A stretch of DNA of 64,000 nucleotides from an uncultured Chlorobiaceae bacterium (GTDB lineage: Bacteria; Bacteroidota; Chlorobiia; Chlorobiales; Chlorobiaceae), in contig CAIQGA010000155.1 in assembly GCA_903871235.1 (NCBI GenBank), forward strand, positions 1 through 64,000. Direction: 5' to 3'. The notes beneath the pieces are model-generated. The model did not search any database. It saw only the letters and a program-made list of their open reading frames with translations, and was not told the origin of the DNA. The translations under genes were made by a program, and so were the position numbers. Shown here in pieces: positions 21,193 through 31,689 of this stretch; position 1 is the stretch's first letter, and every line of letters starts with the position of its first letter.

Positions 21193-23154
21193 TTAATTTG
21201 GGGAATAACGACCACCGGGATATTCCGTCCTTTCAACATACTCACGCCCCCCTGCCGGAACAGCAAGACCGAGCAGAACATCGCCGACATCGATCGCGAT
21301 TTTGTCATCAATAAATTTTTTTCTGGTTTTTTCGATATCCGCCTCCGATATTGCCGTATCTTTCGCATTCCGTTCAAAATCGGCTCTTGTGGTTCCATGC
21401 ATAATCGATTGGTAGAGCAAAGCCGAAGCGCCGTTCAACTCATGCCGGGCCTGCACCGCGCATGGCCTGGTATCGATAATCACGATACCTTCTTCAGACT
21501 CCTGCAGTTGCAATACAGGGCGATCCGGTCCGTGGAATCTTCGCTTCCACTCGGAGAGAACCAAATCCGTTTTTTCGACGCTTTCCCGCCTGAATATGAC
21601 TGCAAGTTCAGGAGATCTTGACACTTCCTCCCTGTGAACGTCCTCATAACAATACACCATGTCCTTCAACCGTTCCATTCCAAAGGGATAGACCCAGCCA
21701 TAGAGACGTTTTGGTACAAGCTTGAGTCCATACTCTTCAGGGTTCCTGAAATAGTCACTAAAACGAACGAAACAGATATTGATTAACGAATCCGGCGGCT
21801 GAAGATGGTACAATAACGGCATCAATTCAGCCATCTCATCGTACCACTCATCCTTTTCCCCCGGAAAATCAATCAGGATATGCCATATAACCCATATACC
21901 ATTATGCAGACAGTATTTGAGCATTCTTATGCTCTGCCATACCTCCCATCCCTTCTGCATCAACCGGAGTATTTCGGTATGCAGGCTCTCTATTCCTGCC
22001 TGCAACCAATCGAATCCGGCATCCTTCAATGCCATGACCTGCTTTTCTCCCAGATTTCCCGGCACTTCGGCAAAGATAGTATATGGAGATCCGATCAATC
22101 TCAAGGCAGGCAATAATGTATTAAACAACGCAAGATTGATAATATTGTCGACCATTTCAAACTTGCGAATACCGTATCTTTCGCTCAAAAAATTCATCTC
22201 ATTGAGCAACTTCTCGTGATTCTTTATACGGTAGCGAGCATCTTTGCCGTTAAGCCCGCAGAAACGGCATGCCTTGTGTTGAGCCCACCAGCATCCTCTC
22301 GATCCTTCCAGCAACAGGCCAGGAAATACTCTTCCTGCGAAATGTTCGCTTCCGTTAATATGATCGAAATAATCGTCATAATTTGGAATTCGTATACGAT
22401 CGAGAGAAGCACAAAGAGCCCTTGGATAAAAATCTCCGTCGATAAATGAATAATTTTCTTTCCTGTGACATGGGGCGTAGACTCCCATCGGCAGGCATTC
22501 CGGTTCGACGTCAATTCCCCGGCAGAGTAACAACGACACCAGTTCAGCAAACAAATCATCCGCCTCGCCAGACACGACAATATCCACAAATTCGCAATCT
22601 CGATGTGTAGCAAATCCCATTTCTGATTCACAGCTTGCACCACCCATCACCGTAATCACATTGGGAAAAAGACGTTTGACCATTTTCAACAATGCCAGTG
22701 AGGCCGTGTGCTGATATAACGATGAACTGCAACACACAATTTTAGGAGAGAGCGACATCAACCGCTCCACAATCAACTCCGTAAACGGCAATGAATGACG
22801 GTGAAGATTCCTGATCCGTTCCTTTACAGAGCTCTTCCCCTTATCGTTCAACCTTGCAAGAATTGAATATCGAAACAATTCATCGATAAATTCATCGACA
22901 GACGTCTCTTCTCTTGGAAACGCAACCGAAGAAAACAACCACTCTTCAAAAACGCCACCGAATAACGAAAGAATCTGAAGACCGTCGTATCCGCCCCTGG
23001 TAAACTCATGATAGTCTATATTCGCATAAATCGTCTTCGAAGAAACCCCGATATCATCCAGGATAGACTGTAATAATCCAAGAGCAAGATTCGGAGTTGT
23101 AAACGGTGCCAATGGCATATTGACCAGACAAACATCAACTTTTTCAGCACACAT
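21193..23154 (-). CDS. RiPP maturation radical SAM protein 1 family (B12-binding N-domain plus radical SAM), candidate C-methyltransferase
   Basis: N-terminal B12-binding-like domain (VNMPLAPFTTPNLALGLLQSIL), radical SAM motif GSRGCWWAQHKACRFCGLNG (CX7CX2C). Confidence 0.88.
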   Translation of the reverse strand: MCAEKVDVCLVNMPLAPFTTPNLALGLLQSILDDIGVSSKTIYANIDYHEFTRGGYDGLQILSLFGGVFEEWLFSSVAFPREETSVDEFIDELFRYSILARLNDKGKSSVKERIRNLHRHSLPFTELIVERLMSLSPKIVCCSSSLYQHTASLALLKMVKRLFPNVITVMGGASCESEMGFATHRDCEFVDIVVSGEADDLFAELVSLLLCRGIDVEPECLPMGVYAPCHRKENYSFIDGDFYPRALCASLDRIRIPNYDDYFDHINGSEHFAGRVFPGLLLEGSRGCWWAQHKACRFCGLNGKDARYRIKNHEKLLNEMNFLSERYGIRKFEMVDNIINLALFNTLLPALRLIGSPYTIFAEVPGNLGEKQVMALKDAGFDWLQAGIESLHTEILRLMQKGWEVWQSIRMLKYCLHNGIWVIWHILIDFPGEKDEWYDEMAELMPLLYHLQPPDSLINICFVRFSDYFRNPEEYGLKLVPKRLYGWVYPFGMERLKDMVYCYEDVHREEVSRSPELAVIFRRESVEKTDLVLSEWKRRFHGPDRPVLQLQESEEGIVIIDTRPCAVQARHELNGASALLYQSIMHGTTRADFERNAKDTAISEADIEKTRKKFIDDKIAIDVGDVLLGLAVPAGGREYVERTEYPGGRYSPN

Positions 23155-23302
23155 AATTCATTAATTACTCTAATTACAAGCGCCCAACAAGAATTGGTGC
23201 GGCAAGAAAAAGACCAGACAATAAGCCAGCAGTAAGCCAAACACTGGCTTGTTTCGACAAGGAGTCCCAATTAGTTTGTCGTTGAGAACCTATAGCTCTT
23301 TT

Positions 23303-24757
23303 TCAATTAACCTTGACAGCCGATAAATCTTCAAGAAAACCCATATCATAAAATTGCTGGAGGTCATTCATTATTTCGAAGTAATCCTTCCCGGCCTCCA
23401 GCATTTTGTCCATAAATACCCTCACACTTACTCCATCCTGTGATAAAATTTTCAACATAGAACCATACCTTTCGGAACATTTGATTCTCACATTAGAGGG
23501 AGTGACAACAAGTTCAATACCATCCGGAATAATCCTGATTTCAATGTCTTGACGCAAACGCACATAATCGTCAGATGACAGATACTCTTGCATATAAGTA
23601 TCGATACTCCCTCTTATAAAATCACGTAATTCCCCTGCATCTTTAAAAAAACATTCATCGATAATTTTATACCCTAAAGGCATCTGCCTGTCGGCCATAC
23701 AGGGTGTCACAAGGCAAACACGCCGTTCCGGCATATTGACGAGGTAACCAGAAACACAAGCAATAGTGCTCCCAACGTCATCGGAACCAAGCGTCTGGTA
23801 GCCGCTTCTGGTTCCATTCATCAAAAGACGCCCGGCCCTCGATTTTTTAGTCATGCTCCCCTTAAACTGCTGTATCAGTTCCACCGTCAACAAATCAACA
23901 GGACTGAATATCTCATGTACTTTCAGCAACTCATTATAATTAAGCAACGAAAACCGGCATGGCATGGCATTTTCATTATTATAAAGCTTGAGAACCTCTT
24001 TTGTCCATTCAATATTTTTTAACGGCTGTGATGTCGTCGTCTGTGCGAACAGGCCGACCACATCATAAAAATCCTTGATATATTTTACATAATCAGGATT
24101 GTCAGACGGCTCTGTCGCCCAATAACAGAACGCGGTCTGAAGTGCCGGTCCCAACTCTTCTGTGAGTACCGACAGGCATTCTGCCCACATGGAAGAGTTC
24201 TCCGGGGTATAGGCAAAGTAACCTTCAAATTTTTTCGCATCCAACGCACAAAACCAACACCCTACAGAACAACCACTCGACAGTTCGATAGCAGCGACAC
24301 TGTGTGTTATTCTTTTGGTATCACCCAACTCCGTCTTGCATCGCTCAATCTGACGCCCTCTCCACTTCCTGAACTTCGTATTTTGACACTCGCCTCCTGC
24401 TTCCTTGTATTTTTCTCTGAATTTCTCAGTATCGCTGACCCATTCGCACCACATCTTCTGATACTTATTGTCATTTCGGTCGCTTTTCCGGTTTTCAACA
24501 TCAAACAAATCATGCCATATCGGCAACAGTGTCTCGACCTCAAGATCGATCCTGTGGCTCCTGCAGACAAATTGAGCAACTTCGAGGTCATTTTCTTTCA
24601 GTGATTTCCTCAATAACCCGCTGCCAGCGCAGCAATCGACGAACCTTTTTATATTCGCCAATACCATAATTTCATCACCACTCCGCCTTTTAAGGATATC
24701 ACTGTAATACGAGGAGAGCAGATTATTTTTTTTCTGAGGAATAAGCGATTCCATCAT
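23303..24757 (-). CDS. PoyD-like radical SAM RiPP maturation amino-acid epimerase
   Basis: ELSSGCSVGCWFCALDAKKFEGYFAYTPENSSMWAECLSVLTEELGPALQTAFCYWATEPSDNPDY: CX3CX2C and PoyD-type context. ATG 24757 (MMESLIPQKK) preferred over 24793. Confidence 0.85.
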   Translation of the reverse strand: MMESLIPQKKNNLLSSYYSDILKRRSGDEIMVLANIKRFVDCCAGSGLLRKSLKENDLEVAQFVCRSHRIDLEVETLLPIWHDLFDVENRKSDRNDNKYQKMWCEWVSDTEKFREKYKEAGGECQNTKFRKWRGRQIERCKTELGDTKRITHSVAAIELSSGCSVGCWFCALDAKKFEGYFAYTPENSSMWAECLSVLTEELGPALQTAFCYWATEPSDNPDYVKYIKDFYDVVGLFAQTTTSQPLKNIEWTKEVLKLYNNENAMPCRFSLLNYNELLKVHEIFSPVDLLTVELIQQFKGSMTKKSRAGRLLMNGTRSGYQTLGSDDVGSTIACVSGYLVNMPERRVCLVTPCMADRQMPLGYKIIDECFFKDAGELRDFIRGSIDTYMQEYLSSDDYVRLRQDIEIRIIPDGIELVVTPSNVRIKCSERYGSMLKILSQDGVSVRVFMDKMLEAGKDYFEIMNDLQQFYDMGFLEDLSAVKVN

Positions 24758-25115
24758 CGACAGTAAATTGAATTTCAGAAAACACGACAACACAGCAGAA
24801 AAAAACTTGGAACCATTTCAAAGTCGCAAAGCACCTGACACGCTCAGCGTCTCTCCCTATTGAAAGCACGAGCAGCATGACGACAAAGCCAATATCCAAC
24901 GCAAAGCGAATCCACAACATCCTGACCACAAAACCCCCGCGCCAAACCTCTAACGACACACCAAATCAAACCATGACACTAACCCACGCACCCATTGAAG
25001 TAACTGAAGAAGGGCGACCGAACTGCACGAATACCATTACTTATCGTCTGCACTGCACACCACTCCCATACAGTCCCCCTCGCTTCATGCTACCCAGTTT
25101 CTCACTTTGACCATA

Positions 25116-25156
25116 CCGTCACAGGTGCCTAACGTACGAGTCGACACCTGTGACGG
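25116..25156 (-). terminator. 12-bp perfect stem-loop between precursor gene and epimerase gene (partial terminator or mRNA stabiliser)
   Basis: ccgtcacaggtg (25116-25127) and cacctgtgacgg (25145-25156) are perfect inverted repeats; no U-tract follows in the minus direction. Confidence 0.7.
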
Positions 25157-25165
25157 AAATAATCA

Positions 25166-25441
25166 CTAAATGACAATAACACCAACAACAACAGCCACGA
25201 CCGGATCAGGACCGGCCACGATCGCGACAAGAAGTCCTCCCGCAACACCACCAAGATCAGCCTCACTGATCTCCTTGTTCTTGCTTAGCTCCTCAAGTTC
25301 GCTCACTGTAAAATCAAAACCTTTCTGATTCGCAATTCCAACGATCTTGTCGAGATCCGTTCCAACACATTTCACTTCATCCTGCAATTCCTTGCTGTTT
25401 TTTACAGCTTCGTTAAATCTGGAAATTTCACTCACACTCAT
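25166..25441 (-). CDS. Nif11-type leader RiPP precursor peptide (91 aa)
   Basis: MSVSEISRFNEAVKNSKELQDEVKCVGTDLDKIVGIANQKGFDFTVSELEELSKNKEISEADLGGVAGG|LLVAIVAGPDPVVAVVVGVIVI: Nif11-like leader, GG site, hydrophobic core. Strong ribosome site AAAGGAGG upstream of ATG 25441. Confidence 0.88.
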   Translation of the reverse strand: MSVSEISRFNEAVKNSKELQDEVKCVGTDLDKIVGIANQKGFDFTVSELEELSKNKEISEADLGGVAGGLLVAIVAGPDPVVAVVVGVIVI

Positions 25442-26130
25442 TTCAACCTCCTTTGTTTGTATTTGTTTACCTATAACCTCCACAAAAAAAACAGAACAAA
25501 TCACAACGAAACATCATGTTTTTTGCACGACGCACACCAAACCTAAGGTAATTTACAGCTAATACCCTTTCGAAATTAACATATTTCCGATAACATTTCC
25601 TACCTTTATTACACCAACGCCGATATTGAGAGAAATAGTTTGATTGAGGAGGCAAAGGGGTAGCCTAATCCGTTGACGGTTTTAATCAAAGGATCAAGAT
25701 TCGGAGATATTTTATTACAAAGACTATATATAAACGATTCGAGTGATCGGTTACGCACAGTCATTATGTGCTTTTATACAAGGATTTCAAGAAGGGAATT
25801 GCACGAAACAGTGCCTTGAAGTGCTTCTGCAAAGCGATTGAGAACGGCATGCTCTTTCGATGTAAGATGCAGCTTGTTAAGCATACAGGAACCAACATGA
25901 CGCGCTGACTTCTTTTCGAATGAGCAAACTGCAAGCCTCTGTACTGCAGCAAACGGCTCACGAGCAATCATTTTGTAAAGCCCGATCGTTGACCCTGTTC
26001 AGGTGAGCTCATAATTCTGAAGCTTCAGGTAATGATAACAAGGTTTTCTGAAAAAAACAGAATTGCTCGACCACTCTGAACAGTTGTGATTGTCACGAAT
26101 CGAACCATGCAAAAAAGAAATCAAGAAGAA

Positions 26131-26895
26131 CTACAGGTTTTTGATGTCGTCAAGCAGCGCCGTGCCGATGGCCTTGTTGGCGCTGACAAGTCCTTCACCG
26201 GATATTGTCGTCTTGCCACGGTAATCAAAACAGCAGCCACCCGCTTCAGTGACAATAGGAATCAGTGCCGCACAATCCCACGGGCTCATGATTTTATCGA
26301 CCGACACTTCCGCACGTCCGCAGGCGACCCGTGTATGGCCATAACAATCACCCCATCCACGCACAAGCCCTGCCTGATGGCGAAGCAGATCTACCGGATG
26401 TTGAGAGGCCGCGTCGAGCAGATACTCCCTTTCCGTATAAAGAACCGTAGCCTCCTTGACATCGCTGATGGAGGAGACCGCTATCGGCAAGCCGTTGAGA
26501 AATGCCCCGCATCCCTTTTCAGCATAATACATTTCGCCAAGCGCAGGAAAATTGACAACACCAAGCTGCACGGTTCCATCAATTTCAAGGGCAATCATCA
26601 CGCCGTAGAGTGGGACGCCGTGAATAAATGCCTTGGTGCCATCAATCGGGTCAATTATCCAGCGACGATTGTTGCCAGCCGGGCGCTCATCAAATTCCTC
26701 ACCAAGCACTCCATCCGCCGGATAGCAAGAGGCAATTGCCTCTCTGATAAGCTTTTCTGCTTCCCGGTCGGCCTCGGTAACCGGGGTCGCATCCCTTTTG
26801 GTAAAAACCCTAAGTGATTTACGTGAAAAATAGTTAAGGGTTAACTGACCTGCCTGTTCGGCCAGTTCAACGGCAAGCTGAAGATCTGAAGTCAT
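26131..26895 (-). CDS. hisN: Inositol monophosphatase family, probable histidinol-phosphatase
   Basis: VLGEEFDE, WIIDPIDGTKAFIHGVPLYGVMIAL, SPWDCAALIPIVTEAGG. Confidence 0.85.
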   Translation of the reverse strand: MTSDLQLAVELAEQAGQLTLNYFSRKSLRVFTKRDATPVTEADREAEKLIREAIASCYPADGVLGEEFDERPAGNNRRWIIDPIDGTKAFIHGVPLYGVMIALEIDGTVQLGVVNFPALGEMYYAEKGCGAFLNGLPIAVSSISDVKEATVLYTEREYLLDAASQHPVDLLRHQAGLVRGWGDCYGHTRVACGRAEVSVDKIMSPWDCAALIPIVTEAGGCCFDYRGKTTISGEGLVSANKAIGTALLDDIKNL

Positions 26896-27044
26896 TGTTT
26901 TATCTTTTCTTTTAATATCTTAAAGAACGGGGAGCATGTAAATTGTAAAATAACCGTAAATAGAGCAATCCAGCATAAGCCCGGGTAAACACCAGAAAAT
27001 AAACTGTTATCGGACAAGTTAGTTAATCAATATCGTAATACACA

Positions 27045-28586
27045 ATGAAACGCTTGATTGCTGAACGCGAAAAAGCCCGCCTTGGAGGTGGACAAAAACG
27101 CATAGATGCGCAACATAAAAAAGGGAAATTTACCGCACGGGAACGAATCGACATGCTGCTTGATGAAGGGAGCTTTGAAGAGTATGACATGTTTGTTTCA
27201 CACCGTACCACTGATTTCGATCTTGACAAGGAGCACTATCTTTCTGACGGCGTCATCACCGGCCACGGCACCATCGACGGGCGAACGGTCTACCTCTTTT
27301 CACAGGATTTTACTGTTCTTGGCGGTTCGCTTTCGGAAACCAATGCTTTGAAAATCTGCAAGGTAATGGATCAGGCCATGAAAGTCGGCGCGCCCTTCAT
27401 CGGAATCAACGACAGCGGAGGGGCAAGAATCCAGGAGGGTGTGCGAAGTCTTTCCGGCTATGCGAGTATTTTCCAGCGAAACGTCATGGCATCGGGAGTC
27501 ATTCCCCAGATATCAGCCATTTTCGGTCCCTGCGCAGGCGGCGCGGTCTACTCCCCTGCTCTCACTGATTTTGTTTTCATGGCCGACAAAACAAGCTATA
27601 TGTTTGTCACCGGACCAAAGGTCGTCAAAACTGTTACAGGCGAAACCATTACTGATGAGGAGCTGGGCGGAGCTTCAGTGCATGCAACAAAGTCGGGTGT
27701 CACGCACTTTGTAGGAGCCGATGAACGGGAAGGAATACTCCTTATCAAAAAACTGCTGAGTTATCTGCCGCAGAATAATCTTGAAGAGCCTCCCCTTGCT
27801 GTCTGTGATGATCCTGCCGACCGGCTTGATGACAAGCTGAACTCCATCATTCCTGAAAAGCCATCCATCCCCTACGATGTCAAGGATGTGATCCACTCCA
27901 TTGCCGATAATGGAGAATTTCTTGAAGTTCAGCGGCAATATGCCAGGAACATTGTTATAGGTTTTGTCACCTTCAACGGCATTTCAACCGGTATTGTCGC
28001 CAATCAGCCGAACTACCTTGCTGGCTGTCTTGACATCAACGCATCCTGCAAAGCGGCAAGGTTTGTCCGATTCTGCGACGCATTCAACATTCCCCTTGTC
28101 ACCCTTGTCGATGTTCCCGGATTCCTTCCCGGCAGTGCACAGGAATTTGACGGCATTATCACTAACGGTGCAAAGCTGATTTTTGCTTATGCAGAGGCCA
28201 CAGTGCCAAAAATCACCATAATCCTGCGAAAAGCTTATGGTGGAGCATACATCGTCATGAGTTCAAAGCAACTGAGAGGTGATGTAAACTATGCATGGCC
28301 GACAGCCGAAATTGCCGTCATGGGACCAATCGGGGCCATTGAGGTGCTCTATAATCGATCACTGAATGCTATGGAAAACAACGAGGAGCGGGCAAAATTT
28401 GTTGCTGACAATGCTGCAGAGTACCGGGAAAAATTTGCCAATCCATACGAAGCTGCAAAATACGGTTATATTGACGATATTATTGAGCCGCGCAATACCC
28501 GTTTCAGGATAATCCGCGCTCTTCAGACGCTCTTGACCAAAAAAGATAACAATCCTCCGAAAAAGCACTCGACACTGCCACTTTAA
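27045..28586 (+). CDS. mmdA: Acyl-CoA carboxyltransferase subunit (methylmalonyl-CoA decarboxylase alpha / propionyl-CoA carboxylase beta-like)
   Basis: [88 protein letters not shown]. Confidence 0.88.
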   Translation: MKRLIAEREKARLGGGQKRIDAQHKKGKFTARERIDMLLDEGSFEEYDMFVSHRTTDFDLDKEHYLSDGVITGHGTIDGRTVYLFSQDFTVLGGSLSETNALKICKVMDQAMKVGAPFIGINDSGGARIQEGVRSLSGYASIFQRNVMASGVIPQISAIFGPCAGGAVYSPALTDFVFMADKTSYMFVTGPKVVKTVTGETITDEELGGASVHATKSGVTHFVGADEREGILLIKKLLSYLPQNNLEEPPLAVCDDPADRLDDKLNSIIPEKPSIPYDVKDVIHSIADNGEFLEVQRQYARNIVIGFVTFNGISTGIVANQPNYLAGCLDINASCKAARFVRFCDAFNIPLVTLVDVPGFLPGSAQEFDGIITNGAKLIFAYAEATVPKITIILRKAYGGAYIVMSSKQLRGDVNYAWPTAEIAVMGPIGAIEVLYNRSLNAMENNEERAKFVADNAAEYREKFANPYEAAKYGYIDDIIEPRNTRFRIIRALQTLLTKKDNNPPKKHSTLPL

Positions 28587-28593
28587 CCGAATC

Positions 28594-28968
28594 ATGTCAA
28601 TGAACACAATTGTTCAAATAGTCCCGATTGATTTTCTGGAGAATCTGGCTCCTGCTGTCGCAGGCTTCGGCGTGCTCTTTTTTACCCTCCTCCTGCTCTC
28701 AATGGTATTCACTGTTCTGCCAAAACTTTACAACAGAAAACTCATAAAACAATTCAGGCAAGAAAAAGGAGGACGAAAATCAGCTCTTGCCAGCACCATG
28801 CTGCCCGGAGAGGTGAGCGCGGCAATCGCCATGGCTATTTCAATATACTTTGATGAATTGCACGATCAGGAAACCGCAATTCTGACGATCAAAAAGGTAG
28901 GAAAAACCTACTCGCCCTGGAATTCAAAAATCTATAATGTTATTAATTTAAACCGTTTTCAACGATGA
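28594..28968 (+). CDS. OadG/MmdD-like small membrane subunit of Na+-translocating decarboxylase
   Basis: Single N-terminal TM, LLSMVFTVLPKLYNRKLIKQF; position between alpha and biotin subunits. Confidence 0.65.
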   Translation: MSMNTIVQIVPIDFLENLAPAVAGFGVLFFTLLLLSMVFTVLPKLYNRKLIKQFRQEKGGRKSALASTMLPGEVSAAIAMAISIYFDELHDQETAILTIKKVGKTYSPWNSKIYNVINLNRFQR

Positions 28969-29381
28969 GGCGATATAAATTCACGATAGGCGGCAACAAG
29001 TATAACGTTGAAATCAAATCACTTGAAGAAAACATTGCCGAAATTGAGGTGAATGGTACCTCTTACCATGTTGAGCTTGGCAAAGAGATAAAAACACCAC
29101 AAACACCGAAACTTGTGCGCTATACGCCTCCAGCGCCACCAAAAGCACCGGTGCTCAATACCCCTGGCTTGAGCCTGGTCAAGGCTCCACTTCCCGGGAC
29201 AATCATTGCCATAGCAGTCACACCGGGAATGCAGATCAAACTGGAAGAGCCGGTGCTTGTGCTCGAAGCAATGAAAATGGAAAACAATGTTTTTGCTGAA
29301 AAACCCGGCATCGTTAAAACTATCAGAGTTGCTGTAGGCGATACCGTCATGCAGGGAGATATCCTGATTGAAATTGAATAA
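28965..29381 (+). CDS. Biotin carrier (biotin/lipoyl attachment) subunit
   Basis: VLVLEAMKMENNVFAEKPGIVKTIRVAVGDTVMQGDILIEIE, the canonical AMKM biotinylation motif. Confidence 0.93.
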   Translation: MRRYKFTIGGNKYNVEIKSLEENIAEIEVNGTSYHVELGKEIKTPQTPKLVRYTPPAPPKAPVLNTPGLSLVKAPLPGTIIAIAVTPGMQIKLEEPVLVLEAMKMENNVFAEKPGIVKTIRVAVGDTVMQGDILIEIE

Positions 29382-29389
29382 ATACCACT

Positions 29390-30523
29390 ATGGAATCAAT
29401 TGCGCGGTTTATTGACTCTTCCGGCTTTGCCAATGCTACCCCGGGGCATATTTTTATGATCCTTGTCGGACTGCTCTTCATCTATGCAGCAATCCGGTAT
29501 GAGTATCAACCGCTTCTCCTCGTACCGATTGGATTCGGTATCCTGATCGGCAACATTCCTTTTCTGGAACATACTGGACTGCGGCTTGGCGTCTATGAAG
29601 AGGGCAGTGTAATGAATTACCTCTTCATGGGTGTACTCAAAGGTATTTTTCCTCCGTTGATTTTTCTCGGAATCGGCGCCATGACCGATTTCTCAACACT
29701 GATTTCAAACCCTAAACTTATTCTGATAGGTGTGGCAGCGCAATTGTGCGTTTTTCTGACCTACCTCGGTGCACTGAGCCTCGGCTTCACCAATCCGGAA
29801 TCGGCCTCAATCAGTATCATCGGTACGGCAAACGGCCCGACTGCAATTTACCTTGCCTCAAAGCTCGCTCCGCACATCCTTGGTTCAATCGCCATTGCCG
29901 CATACTGTTACATGGCCCTGGTACCGCTCATTCAGCCCCTGATCATGCGCCTGTTAACGACAAAAAAAGAGCGCCTGATCCGAATGAAACTGCCTCGTGC
30001 AGTGAGCCAAAGAGAGAAGGTACTCTTTCCTATTGTCGCTTTTCTTCTGACCGGCTTTATCATACCTGCCTCCCTGCCACTTCTCGGTATGCTTTTTTTT
30101 GGCAATGTGCTCAAAGAGTCGATGGTGACAAAACGGCTGGCCGATACCGCCAGAAACACTATAACCGACATCATCACCATTCTTCTCGGCCTCACCGTCG
30201 GTGCCTCAACCCAGGCAACAACCTTTCTCACGGAAGGCTCAATACTTATCTTCATACTCGGGACGCTCTCCCTGGTCATTGCAACGGCTGGCGGAATCCT
30301 TTTCGCCAAAATGATGAACCTGTTCCTTTCTCAGGAAAATAAAATTAATCCCTTGATTGGAGCAGCAGCTCTTGCGGCCATTCCTGACAGCGCGAACGCA
30401 GTACAACTTGAGGGAATAAAAGCCGATCCTGACAATCATCTACTCATGCACGCCATGGCTCCGAATGTGGCTGGCGTCATCGCTACAGCCATTACCGCAG
30501 CCATAATGATGAGCCTCATGTAA
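29390..30523 (+). CDS. Na+-translocating decarboxylase beta subunit
   Basis: Multi-TM OadB/MmdB family: GIGAMTDFSTLISNPKLILIGVAAQLCVFLTYLGALSLGFT, IGTANGPTAIYLASKLAP, AAALAAIPDSANAVQLEG. Confidence 0.9.
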   Translation: MESIARFIDSSGFANATPGHIFMILVGLLFIYAAIRYEYQPLLLVPIGFGILIGNIPFLEHTGLRLGVYEEGSVMNYLFMGVLKGIFPPLIFLGIGAMTDFSTLISNPKLILIGVAAQLCVFLTYLGALSLGFTNPESASISIIGTANGPTAIYLASKLAPHILGSIAIAAYCYMALVPLIQPLIMRLLTTKKERLIRMKLPRAVSQREKVLFPIVAFLLTGFIIPASLPLLGMLFFGNVLKESMVTKRLADTARNTITDIITILLGLTVGASTQATTFLTEGSILIFILGTLSLVIATAGGILFAKMMNLFLSQENKINPLIGAAALAAIPDSANAVQLEGIKADPDNHLLMHAMAPNVAGVIATAITAAIMMSLM

Positions 30524-30597
30524 CCCTCTTTTTTTCCTGGGCGGCAAAGGAAATGCTTCCCGTTGTTCATGGATTTTCGTATTTTCAGCCTTTTTAA

Positions 30598-31605
<1,008 letters not shown>

Positions 31606-31640
31606 ATCCCTCTCTGAAAAGAGTACTCCATTTTCAAAAA

Positions 31641-31672
31641 GCCCGGCTGCACCGTTCAAAACGCAGCCGGGC
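31641..31672 (+). terminator. Hairpin after hemB, probable terminator
   Basis: gcccggctgc ... gcagccgggc, perfect 10-bp stem followed by atttact. Confidence 0.6.
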
Positions 31673-31689
31673 ATTTACTGTTAAAATCA

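Noticed and set aside
22224-22643. 139-aa minus-strand ORF within the B12-rSAM gene
   Set aside because: Alternative frame inside a strongly supported CDS.
25764-25971. Short minus-strand ORFs with SKEHAVLNRFAEALQ, reminiscent of a nucleotidyltransferase N-terminus
   Set aside because: Too short, frame-disrupted and without the catalytic GSRARG motif; not supportable as a gene.
26086-26817. 243-aa plus-strand ORF
   Set aside because: Antisense to hisN; no recognisable domain.
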